20,630 nucleotides of DNA from Monoraphidium neglectum (lineage: Eukaryota; Chlorophyta; Chlorophyceae; Sphaeropleales; Selenastraceae). The DNA is taken from assembly GCF_000611645.1 (NCBI RefSeq), contig NW_014013124.1, positions 1-20,630 of the forward strand. The letters are read 5' to 3'. Below, piece by piece: positions 8,357 through 17,667 of this stretch (its first letter is position 1; every line of letters begins with the position of its first letter). Made by a program: the position numbers and the translations under genes. The notes beneath the pieces are model-generated. The model saw only the letters and a program-made list of their open reading frames with translations, had not been told where the DNA came from and did no database searches.

Positions 8357-9240
8357 TTGGTACTCCTGCAATACGTGGGGCGGAAGGATAAACAGGTCTG
8401 GTGTGGAGCAAGGTCAGTTTTGGCTCGGTCTGCTGTTGTGTCTTTGAACTGTGCAGACACTGACTTGGGGTGGGCAGTTGGTGATGGACATATTATGAGT
8501 CCACTTCCTGCACTGTACAAAGCACTCATTCTATGCTTCACATGTCAGCTGGGCAGTGTGGAGATGAACACTGAGCTGGAATGGTGAGCTCAGACACAGT
8601 AGTTAACGTTGATGTCATACCACTTCCTCTCGCTGGTACATCATTGTCACATGCAACAAAATCTGGGACAGCATGACAGGTTTGAAACCTCGCAGGTAGC
8701 CATGATGTGGAGGGCACATGGCATCTGCTGACCTTAACTTGCGCGCCATGCTGGGCAGCTGCAGTATGCGGCCGGAATGTTGTTGTCCGGGTGACCAAGG
8801 GCTTCAGGATAAAAACTTACAAGCCACGCAGCCACGGCTGCCAAGACCAAGGTTGCCACTAGGTCTTTTACGTAGTAATAAGGATAAAAATCCACCAAAT
8901 CGGTTTGGGACGTGATTCCCAATGGGTTAATGGAACTGTATTGATGCAAAGCAGCCAGATTGTGTGGCTGTGATTCAGGTTCATTATCTTAGCCATACTG
9001 AACGTAACTTGCGTGCACTTTTTGCCAGAACCTTCCTGGTCCTCACCATCAAGCCCATCAGCCCCGCTGCTCTGCACATGGATGGGCATGCAACACCGTC
9101 ACGCCTGCACTCACGTTGTTCATGACCAGGCCAGTGGCATGCGGTGGCTGTCCCAGACTTCTCTGAGTGCTTGGATATATCTTCAGCTGCTGTTGCGACG
9201 GCGAATGGTCGGGTAACCCCCTCTCCCCTTGCCCGTCCAC

Positions 9241-9540
9241 CTGAGCACACACATGCAGTAGTACTGCAGGCAGTAGTACGTATGTGTGCCATTCCTGGCC
9301 ATCTGCAGAACACACAGACCTGCTGTGATGGCAGCAGCGGAGCTGGCACACGTGGCTGACCCTGTGCCAGTGCTGACGGCAGGCGTCCCCTCTTCTCCCT
9401 GGGATGCCTGCAATCTGCTGAGGAGGACAGCAGCAGTTGCCAGCACTGCTGGGTGGTCGGCTGAGATTGGCGGCCGCTGCTGAGCATCCTGTGTCAGCAC
9501 TAGCTGCCCTTGGCATGGGCACGGCCCCACCGCCTCGGCC
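9241..9540. repeat. Conserved spacer block (unit 2)
   Basis: Counterpart of 4551-4806, recognisable by GCAGCGGAGCTGGCACACG, GAGGAGGACAG and TGGTCGGCTGAG. Its 5' part contains a local direct repeat, GCAGTAGTAC at 9255-9264 and 9270-9279, that is not in the other units. It is more diverged than the blocks before copies 2, 4 and 5. Confidence 0.6.
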
Positions 9541-9572
9541 CAACCTTTCTTGTGCTGCAGCGTCAAGCCCGT

Positions 9573-9625
9573 GCCATCAGGTGACCATCAGCTGACTACT
9601 TGACTGGCAGTCTTGCGAGTTGCAT
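9573..9625 (+). promoter_or_regulatory. Conserved upstream element, copy 3
   Basis: CATCAGGTGACCA at 9575-9587, 212 nt before the ATG. It is followed by TGACTGGCAGTCTTGCGAGT as in copies 4 and 5, with a short insertion between the two parts. Confidence 0.5.
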
Positions 9626-9727
9626 TAGGGCCTTGTCCGGCATCATCAAATCGCTTACGTTTTGAATTTCGAATACGTATCAAAGCTACCAGCCAACGCT
9701 GGATGCGTCCTGGACAGTCCAGTTGTG

Positions 9728-9741
9728 CTGATCTCGCAATC
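9728..9741 (+). promoter_or_regulatory. Invariant 14-nt motif 59 nt before the ATG, copy 3
   Basis: CTGATCTCGCAATC, conserved although most of the surrounding leader differs from copies 4 and 5. Confidence 0.45.
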
Positions 9742-9786
9742 AATGCACGGGGATCAAGCAAAAGGCGCGTGTTCACAAAACGCAGC

Positions 9787-12700
9787 ATGGATTCATCTGC
9801 TGTACAGCTGGGCGAGGCGACAGCCATCACCAGCGATGCCGGCGCGGCATTGCCGTCTCCATGCGCCGCCCTGCAGCAACGCAGCATGCAGCAACGCAGG
9901 ATGCCGGACACCGATGAACACCCAGCCACCACCGCCTTTGCTCTTGAGGCGCTCCCTCCCGACCTAACCCTCCGCATATTTGAAACCCTGGCGGCGCTCA
10001 CCTGCCCTGAGTGCCCGGGCACGCCGCCGCGCCTGCGAGCACTACAGCCTGCTGCACTTGTGTGCGTTGCATGGCGCGCGGCCGCGCGGCAGCTGGTCCG
10101 CCAACTCAAATTCAAGGGTGGCCGCGATGGGGCCTGGGATGCCCGCGATCTGAGCGTGTTTCCCCAGCTGTCGCGGCTAGTGTTCAAAAAATACGTCCGA
10201 GACGAAGATGCGGCCCAGCTGCTGCGCGCCCTGCCGGCCCCCGACGATCCGGCTCTATCCGCAGCAGCCAGCGCCGTCAGCGGCAGCAGCAGCCAGGCAC
10301 AGAACGACAGGCCCGACGTGGTGCCCGGCGGCAAGCAGCAACGTGCCAGCGTCGCCGGCGGTGGCTGCTTCAGCGGACGCTGCGGCGGCCTGCGAGACAT
10401 TTCCGGTGGCACCTCGATCCAGGTCGGCTCTGCCCTCCAAGCATACGCACTGCATCCTCCCCTCCCCGCTGCGCTGACGTCACTCACACGCCTAGACGTC
10501 AGCCTCAAGGCCCCTCGGCTACGGGACCCCTGCGCCTCCGGCCGCCATTCATGCCGCTCCGGCGTGGCCTGCTGCTGCTTGGCGGCGGCGCTGGACGCGC
10601 TGCCCCGCTTGGTGCACCTGAACCTGCGCGACTCGCCGCCGGTGTGCGCGGCGCTGGCCGCGGCGCTGCCGCGCGCAGCAAGGCTGAGGGCGCTTGTGGT
10701 GGAGCCCGGGCTTACTCCTAATCTCTCTCTGAAAGCCGGTGAGGGCTCCGGGATCTGGCCTTCAAGTTGACAGCCGTGTGGTGGATAGAGAGGTGTTTTT
10801 AAGGGCAACAGTGAGGGGTGTTGCAGGCCAGCGCGGGAGCGCGCCAGGGGCAGGTGTGCGGTTGGAGGGGGCAGGGCGTACGGCAGACGGGGAGACGGCA
10901 TGCGGAAAAGAACTTGGGATCGTGTGTTTCGATGTGTGTCTGACGGGGTGGTTCGTACAAGTAAATGTCCCTCATCTGTTGTTGAGGGTCAAGGGCTGTC
11001 ATGCGTGCTGCAAGGGAGACGGCAGATCAAATGCAATCGCGAGTATCAGCTTGCGCGTGTCAAAGCCAAAGGCGGCAAACCCCCTTTCCCCGCTCACCAA
11101 CTCCGCTCCTGGCGGGTCGCTGCGGTGGCCCTCCACCTGCCGCTTGGCCCCTCGCCCCTCAGGCTGCCCCTCACCCCGCATGCTGGCCGCGAGCGACCTC
11201 TTCTGGGCGGGCGCCACTCAGGTAAAAGTCAGGGGGTCGGCTGATTTTGAAACGCTGGCGTGGGCCCGCAACGGGAACACTAGCCGCGGCTGAGTCTTGC
11301 AAGGCGATTGTGTATGGGTATGCGGGCCGACTGTCCACGCTGACCATGAAGACCCTCTTTCCATTGCGCAGCCTGCCCCAGCCTATCCATGCCTGCCAGT
11401 GGCGTGGCTTGCATCACCCGTCACTAATCATTATGATTCGCCCCTTACCCACGATCCCCACCACGCCCGCAGCTCGAGTCCCTGACGGTGCCCGCAGATC
11501 TGCCGTCCGTCTTTGAGTGCGTCACCGCCCTCACCTCCCTCACCCTCACCGGGTTGGTCGCCGACTCTGGCGCCCACCCTGCCTGCTATGCGGGTCTCGG
11601 CCGCCTAGCGCGCCTGACGCGGCTTGTTGCGGGGTCACTCAGCTGGCACGGCGACCCAGTAGGCGGCGGCCCAGCCCTTTGCTCTTGCCTGACACATCTC
11701 TGGCTAGTTGATGCCGGCGGCCACGGACTCGCTGGCGGCGGCGCATCTGACGTTTTCGACGGTCTCCGCTGCCTGAAATCCTTGAGCATGTGCAATAGCC
11801 GTTTGGACATGTCCAAGGTTCCAGGGCTGTCACAGCTCACAGAGCTAAGCTTGTCCTTCGCGCCGTCTGCGGCTGACGGGGACGCATGGCGGCTTCCCGG
11901 CAGCTTCTCTCGGCTGTCCGCCCTCGCCAGGCTTAACCTTGACCTATTTGGCGGCGCCAGCAGTGGCGCCGCCGTCAACCCCTCTAACGCAACTGCGGCA
12001 ATCTCATCGCTGTCATCGCTGCCGGCGCTGCGGGACTTGTCCACCAACTGGACGCCCGGCAACCGGCGCGCCGTCCCGATGCGCGAGCTGAACCTCGTGA
12101 CGCAGATCACGGCGCTGTCGCTATCCTCGGCCGCTCTCGGGGAGGACCTCACAGTGGCCGAAGCGCTGCCGACTGCGCTGGCGGGGCTGAGGAGCCTGAG
12201 TGTGCAGATCCACGGCGCGAGGCTCGTCGCCGCTCCCACAGACGCCGGCGGCACATTGCAAGCAGGAGACGCGCCGCGCAGCGGCACGGGGCCTGCGGCC
12301 GCTGCGCAGGCAGCGGCGGCGCCGACTGCGTCGCTGGCGTCGCTCACGCGCCTCGAGGCTCACGTCGACTCGGGCGCCTGCGCGCTGCTGTCTCCACGGC
12401 TGCTGCCCTCAAGCCTCCGCGCCCTGTCGCTGTGCGCGGACGACATTGTCGGCGAGGCCGCCGCCGCGGCGCTGCTGGCCGCGCGCGCGCCGCCGTCGCC
12501 GGCGCTGCGGCGGCTGGAGAGCCTCGAGCTGCGCATGCTGCTGCCCGCCGGCGCGTGGCGTGTGCCGGCGTGGCTTCCCGCGCTGGCGGGCACACTGGAT
12601 TCTGTCCGGCTGCCCGGCATCCTCGGGCAGCTGAAAAAGAGGCGGTCTCGCGTCCAAGGCGAGGTCGCGGCGCTGGATGCTCTCGCGAGGATGGGGGTGC

Positions 12701-12942
12701 GTGAGATCAAGGTGGAGTTTGCGGTGCAGGACGCACTCGAGGCAGCAGCCGGTAGGCCCATGCCCAGGAGCTCCTGGGTGCCGCCGCCGCCGCCGCCAGC
12801 GCCGCAGCAATCGCTGGTTGCGCCGCTTGCTGCAGCCGACGAGGGCGCAGCCGGCGAGGGCGCCGCGGCGGTCGGCGCGGCGGCGCGCGCGTTCCTGCGA
12901 GACTGGGGCCACCTGTTGGTGCCTGTGAATCTTCTGCAGTGA
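9787..12942 (+). CDS. F-box-like/LRR protein, copy 3 (intact, three exons)
   Basis: The exons are 9787-10738, 11163-11221 and 11473-12942, giving 826 residues, the longest of the five. The frame is open further upstream, but the conserved ATG in a CAGCATGG context is preferred. The N-terminus carries a 15-nt tandem duplication (9873-9902) that adds five residues, QQRSM then QQRRM. The F-box-like domain is at about 53-103 (LPPDLTLRIFETL ... CVAWRAAARQLV). After a Ser/Gly linker the first LRRs run to residue 317. The mini-exon gives residues 318-337 (LAASDLFWAGATQ). Exon 3 holds LRRs such as LESLTV, LSSLPALRDLS and LAGLRSLSVQI, then REIKVEF, a Pro-rich linker and AFLRDWGHLL. A stretch near 12240-12330 is expanded relative to copy 1 (Ala-rich). 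The mini-exon donor is CAG|GTAAAA, the best donor of the five. The role is inferred as an SCF substrate receptor. Introns are 424 and 251 nt. Confidence 0.8.
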
Positions 12943-13059
12943 GCGCGGAGCTCAATTGTCTGGGTGCAGGCAAAGCGTAGTGTCGACCTGCAAATCCATT
13001 ACCTTCAGGCAAGGGTGGTTGGATGTTTATGGTTGACAAAGGGGGTCTTTTTGCAGGAG

Positions 13060-13064
13060 TGTAA
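13060..13064 (+). terminator. Polyadenylation signal TGTAA, copy 3
   Basis: TGTAA lies 118 nt after the TGA stop, in the conserved position. Confidence 0.65.
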
Positions 13065-13393
13065 TCATCGCTGTTGGGCCTTTGCACTGTGCAGACTCTG
13101 GCTTGGAGTGAGTGGTAGGTGATACACATTTTAAGCACTGTACACAGAACTCTTTCTGTGCAACACCTGTAGAGATTGACGGCGAGCTGACTTTGTGCGC
13201 TAAGCTAGTTGAAGTTGATGTCACATCCTCCCTGGTGCCTCCTTTGAACATGTCACATCCATCCTGGCACAACCTGTGCGCGTGCGACAACATCTGGGAC
13301 AGCATGATGGACTTGGAACCCCGCGGATAGCCATGATCGATGTAGAGGGCATGAGGCGCTTCCTCTGACCAACATCAACTGCGTTTTGCCTGC

Positions 13394-13669
13394 CTGAGCA
13401 CTGTTTGGGCAGTGGTATGTTTGCCATTCCCGGCCACCTGCAGTGCGGTGAGACCTGCAATTATGGCAGCAGCGGAGCTTGCACACGTGGCTGCCCCCTG
13501 CCAGCGCTGACGACGGTTGTTGCCTCATCTCCCTTGGATGCAAGCTCCTGGGATGCAAGCTCTGAGGAGGACAGGCAGCTGTCGTCGGCACGGCCGGATG
13601 GTCGGCTGAGAAGAACGTGTCAGCAATCCCTGCTCTTGGTGCGGGCGCCGCCCCTGTGCATCGGCCTTG
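13394..13669. repeat. Conserved spacer block (unit 3)
   Basis: Counterpart of 4551-4806 and very similar to it. It contains a short local duplication near 13535-13560 (GGATGCAAGCTC repeated). Confidence 0.7.
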
Positions 13670-13706
13670 CCGCTGCATGCCACCAACACAGCCTGAGCCA
13701 GCCAAT

Positions 13707-13755
13707 GTCATCAGGTGACCAGCAACTGACTGGCAGTCCTGCGAGTTGCATCAGC
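13707..13755 (+). promoter_or_regulatory. Conserved upstream element, copy 4
   Basis: CATCAGGTGACCA at 13709-13721, 200 nt before the ATG, followed by CTGACTGGCAGTCCTGCGAG. A CCAAT sequence lies downstream at 13816-13820. Confidence 0.5.
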
Positions 13756-13852
13756 GCCTGGTCCCGCAACATAGAGCAGGCGCTGTGAAAATTGTCAACG
13801 TGTAAAGGCCATCAACCAATGCTCTTTGGTTCGCCTCGCAGGGCAGTCCCGG

Positions 13853-13866
13853 CTGATCTCGCGATC
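13853..13866 (+). promoter_or_regulatory. Invariant 14-nt motif 56 nt before the ATG, copy 4
   Basis: CTGATCTCGCGATC, followed here by CGAGGCCTCG, a perfect 10-bp palindrome, and a second TCGCGATC. A small hairpin could form in the leader of copies 4 and 5. Confidence 0.45.
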
Positions 13867-13908
13867 GAGGCCTCGCGATCAAACGGCACGTGGTTGCCCC
13901 AACACAGC

Positions 13909-16900
13909 ATGGATTCGCCTGCTGCACCTCTTGACGAGGCGACAGCCATCACCAGCGACGCCCAGGCGGCGTTGTCTCCTCCATGCGGCGCCCTGCAGCA
14001 ACGCAGCGTGCCCAGCGCCGGCGACGCCCCAGCGACCACCGCCTTTGCTCTGGAGGCGCTCCCGCCCGACGTGGCGCGCCGCATCCTTGGAACCCTCGCC
14101 TGCCCAGAATACCCGGGCGCCCCCCAGCGCCTGCGCGCGCTGCAGCCTGCCGCGCTCACATGCCACACATGGCGCGGGGCGGCGCGGCAGTTGGTCCGCC
14201 AACTCACATTCAAGGGCAGCTCTGAGGGGGCTGGCGGCCGCAATCTCAGCGTCTTTCCCGAGCTGTCGCGGCTGGTGTTGAAAACATTCCCCCGAGACGA
14301 AGATGCGGCCCAGCTACTGCTCACCCTGGCGGTCCCCGATGATCCGGCACTGTCCGCAGCAGCCAGCGCCGTCAGTGGCAGCGGCAGCCAGACGCAGGGC
14401 GACAGGCCCGACGGGGTGCCCGGCCAGCAGCGACGTGCCAGCGTCGCCGGCGGTGGCTGCTTCAGCGGCCGCTGCGGCGGCCTGCAAGACATCTGCGGTG
14501 GCACCTCGATCCAGGTCGGCTCAGGCCTGAGCATTTTGGCGCTGCCCCTGCCCCTCCCAGCCGCGCTGACGTCACTCACACGCCTCTCCGTCAGCCTCCT
14601 GCCGGCGAACTGCACCTCAGGGCCCCCTAAGCGGGGCGCCGGTGCGCCCGGCCGTCGGTTAGCGGCGGCGCTGGACGCGCTGCCCCTCCTTGTGCATTTG
14701 AACTTGCGCGACGCGCCGCTGGTGTGCGCTGAGCTGGCGGAGGCGCTGCCGCGCGCTGCGCGACTGAGGGAGCTTGTGGTGGGATGCGAGGACAATTTCG
14801 ACTTCTTTGAAGCGGGTGAGAGCTATGATATTTGGGTTTGCAGGTGACGGGCATGTCATGACTCTTGACAATTCCCAAATGGGGATTGGGAAGTTTCCTG
14901 GGGCGCAGAGTGAGGGGTGTTGTGGGCCTGCACAGGAGCACGCCAAGGCCAGGTGTGTGGGTGGACGGGGCAGGGGGGATGGCAGGTGAGCAAACGGCAC
15001 GCAGGAAGGGTGATGGGGTCGTGCAGATCTGATGTTTTGTTGCGTTTCTGATGGGGTGCTTCGCCTGGGTGGGGGCTCCCCATCTGCTGTGGAGGGCCGA
15101 GTGCTACCGTGCAGGCTGCGAGGGAGATGGCAGATCAAATGCGCTCGCCAGCATCGGCTGCGCATGTCGATAGGCAAGGGCGGCAGAGCGACCTTCCCAG
15201 CTCACCGATCCCGCCCCTGGCGGGTCATGGCGGCGGCCATCCACCTGACCCCGCCCCATCGCCCCTCAGGCCCCTCGCCACCCAAGCCGCCGGCGAGCAA
15301 ACTCTTTTGGGCGGGCGCCACGCAGGTGCAAGTCAGGCAGTTGGGCTGGTTTCAAAACCCTCGCGTGTGCGCAGAGGACTGGCAACAAGAACACCCACTA
15401 AGCCTTGTCATGCGATTGCGTCCAGCTGTGCGGGCCAATCGTTTGCCCTTCATTGTGCAATTGCTCCTCTTAGCCTGCCCCGCCCCACCCCTGCATGTTG
15501 TCCGATTGTGCCCCTCACCATTGTTCCACTAATCCTACCTACAACACCCGCAGCTCGAGTCCCTGACGGTGCCCCTTGGCCTGCCGTCCGTCTTCAAGCG
15601 CGTCACCTCCCTCACGTCCCTCACCTTCGCCGGCGGATGGGACTTCCTGGGCTTCAACCGCGCCGGCTGCGAGAACCTCAGTTGCCTAGCGCGCCTGAGG
15701 CGGCTTGACGCGCGGCCCCTGTACTGGAACTTTGCCTTGAAGGGGTGTGACCTGGCCCCATGCTCTTGCCTGACGCAGCTCCAGGTGACAAATGACGGCA
15801 GCCACGGGCGCGACGGCGGCGGCGCGCTTGAAGACTTTGATGGTCTCCGCCGCCTGAAATCTTTGGACGTGCTCGGCTGTTTGGATATGTCCAAGGTTCC
15901 CCGGCTCCCGGAGCTCACAGCGCTGGGCCTGCTTCCCAGGGAAGCAGGCGTCAGGGAGATCTTGGCAGAATCCCAGCAGCTTCTCGCAGCTGTCCGCGCT
16001 CGCCAAGCTCACCATCTGTTTCTCCTACGGCCCCAGGGGCGCCGACGCCAGTTCCGCCGCCACCGCGGCCGACTTGTCAGCGCTGTCGTCGCTGCCGGCG
16101 CTGCGCGACCTGTGGATCAAGTCGACGGCCAGCGAGCGGCGCTTTGTTCCGATGCATGACCTGAACCTCCTGACCCAGATCACGGCGCTGTCGCTAACCG
16201 CGGACGCACATGGAGAGGACCTCACAGTGGCCGAAGCGCTGCCCACCGCGCTGGCGGGGCTGAGGAGCCTGAGTGTGCAGATGTGCGGCGCAAGGCTCGT
16301 CGCCGGCCCCACAGACTGCGGCGGCGGCCTCTTGGGAACTGGAGAAGCGCCGAGTGGCAGTGCGGGGCCGTCGCTGGCGTCGCTCACACGCCTTGAGGCG
16401 CGTTTTGGGTCGGGCGCCTGCGAGCTGCTGTCCCCGCGACTGCTGCCTGCCGGCCTACGCTGCCTGACGCTGCGCGCCGACAACCCCAACGATGAGGCGG
16501 CCGCCATGGCACTGCTGGCCGCGCCCGCGCCGCCAGCCCCGGCGTTGCGCCGGCTGGAGAGCCTCGAGCTATGCACGCGTCTGCGCGCCACCGCCTGGCG
16601 CGTCCCCGCGTGGCTGCCCGCGCTGGCGGGCACACTGGAGACTGTCCGGCGGCCCGGCATCATCGGGCAGCGAGAGGAGATGCGGTCTCGCGTCCAAGGC
16701 GAGATCGCGGCGCTGGATGCTCTCGCGAGGATGGGGGTGCGTGAGATCAAGGTGGAGTTTGCAATCAAGGACGCGCTCGAGGCAGCAGCCGGCCAGCCAG
16801 GGCCCACGGGCTCCTCTGTGCCGCCGCCGCCACCGCCGCGGCCGAAGGCACGGCTTCTGGCTGCGACCGACGAGGGTGCGGCGGCGGTGGGCGCGGCGGC

Positions 16901-16958
16901 GCGTGCGTTCCTGCGAGTCTGGGGTCACTTGTTGGTGCTTGTTGAGTCGTGGCAGTGA
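13909..16958 (+). CDS. F-box-like/LRR gene, copy 4 (disrupted by one frameshift)
   Basis: The exons are 13909-14815, 15270-15325 and 15554-16958. Exon 1 is fully open: F-box-like residues about 48-96 (LPPDVARRILGTL ... CHTWRGAARQLV), a linker, then first LRRs ending ELVVGCEDNFDFFEAG. The mini-exon reads PPASKLFWAGATQ, the most divergent middle of the five. Exon 3 starts in the expected frame (LESLTVP, LPSVFKRVTSLTSLTF) as far as about 15930. It then continues in another frame from about 15975 (FSQLSALAKLTI) to the TGA at 16956. Compared with copy 5, a diverged stretch at 15930-15965 is 2 nt short, which explains the shift. Apart from this the LRRs, REIKVEF and RVWGHLLVLVE tail are intact, for an expected length of about 789 residues. 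A recent pseudogene, or a sequencing error, would both fit. Introns are 454 and 228 nt. Confidence 0.65.
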
Positions 16959-17076
16959 CCACGCAGCTTGAATGCCTGGGTGCCTGTGTAGCATTGTGTA
17001 GACATACAAACCCCTGACATCCAGGCAAGGGTTCTAGGATGTTCATGACTACTACCAAAGAAGTTTTGTGCAGGGG

Positions 17077-17081
17077 TGTAA
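17077..17081 (+). terminator. Polyadenylation signal TGTAA, copy 4
   Basis: TGTAA lies 119 nt after the TGA stop, in the conserved position. Confidence 0.65.
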
Positions 17082-17215
17082 TGGGTGCTCCTGCATGTAT
17101 GTGGAATGAAAGGATAAACAGCTGTGATGTGGAACAAGCAAGGTCAGCGCTTGGTGTGCTGACACGTGTCTGTTGCCTGTGCACAGGGCAGACCCTGACT
17201 TTGAGTGAATGCTAT

Positions 17216-17409
17216 AGCTAGCGGAGCTTGCTCACGTGGCTGACCCTCTGCCAGTGCTGACGACAGTCGTCTCCTCTTCAAAAGTTTCCCTGGGATGCAA
17301 GCAATCTGATGAGGTGGATAGGCAGCTGTCGTCGGCACTGCCGGATGGTCGGCTGCGAAGAACACGTCAGCAATTGCTGCCCTTGATGCGGGCACGGCCC
17401 CTACGCATC
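17216..17409. repeat. Conserved spacer block (unit 4, truncated)
   Basis: Counterpart of 4551-4806 beginning at GCGGAGCTTGCTCACGTGG. The part containing GGCCACCTGCAG is absent here. Confidence 0.7.
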
Positions 17410-17462
17410 GGCCCAGCCTTCATTACCGCTGCATGCAACCAACGCAGCCTGAGCTACCCAAT

Positions 17463-17511
17463 ATCATCAGGTGACCAGCAATTGACTGGCAGTCCTGCGA
17501 GTCACATCAGC
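17463..17511 (+). promoter_or_regulatory. Conserved upstream element, copy 5
   Basis: CATCAGGTGACCA at 17465-17477, 203 nt before the ATG, followed by TTGACTGGCAGTCCTGCGAG. Nearly identical to the copy 4 element. Confidence 0.5.
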
Positions 17512-17611
17512 GCCTTGTCCCGCAACATAGAACAGCAGGCGCTGTGAAAACTGTCAACGTGTAAAGGCCATCAACCAATGCTCTTTGTTTCGCCTCGCAG
17601 GGCAGTCCCGG

Positions 17612-17625
17612 CTGATCTCGCGATC
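17612..17625 (+). promoter_or_regulatory. Invariant 14-nt motif 56 nt before the ATG, copy 5
   Basis: CTGATCTCGCGATC within a leader almost identical to that of copy 4, including the CGAGGCCTCG palindrome. Confidence 0.45.
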
Positions 17626-17667
17626 GAGGCCTCGCGATCAAATGGCACGTGGTTGCACCAACACAGC

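Larger units (their letters stand above)
8233..9786. other. Spacer between copies 2 and 3 (longest spacer)
   Basis: At 1554 bp this is the longest gap between genes. It begins with the 3' UTR shared with copies 3 and 4 (CTGGGTGCATGCAG, then AAGGGTTGTTGGATG). Blocks of the other spacers follow at about 8440 and 8610-8700. About 8740-9040 is extra and relatively AT-rich, with the direct repeat AGGATAAAAA at 8806-8815 and 8881-8890. About 9046-9215 resembles the region upstream of copy 1. The shared spacer block and the copy 3 promoter-side elements complete it. I see no supportable gene. Confidence 0.6.
12943..13908. other. Spacer between copies 3 and 4
   Basis: Collinear with the spacer between copies 1 and 2: 3' UTR with TGTAA, the CACTGTGCAGACTCTGGCT block near 13087, the CTGGGACAGCATGATGGACT block near 13290, then the 250-bp shared block and the copy 4 promoter-side elements. 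No gene is seen. Confidence 0.6.
16959..17667. other. Spacer between copies 4 and 5 (shortest spacer)
   Basis: The 3' UTR resembles those of copies 2 and 3. After the GCAGACCCTGACTTTGAGTG block near 17188 the sequence jumps at about 17215 directly into the shared spacer block. The stretch present at about 13130-13460 in the previous spacer is missing. No gene is seen. Confidence 0.6.
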
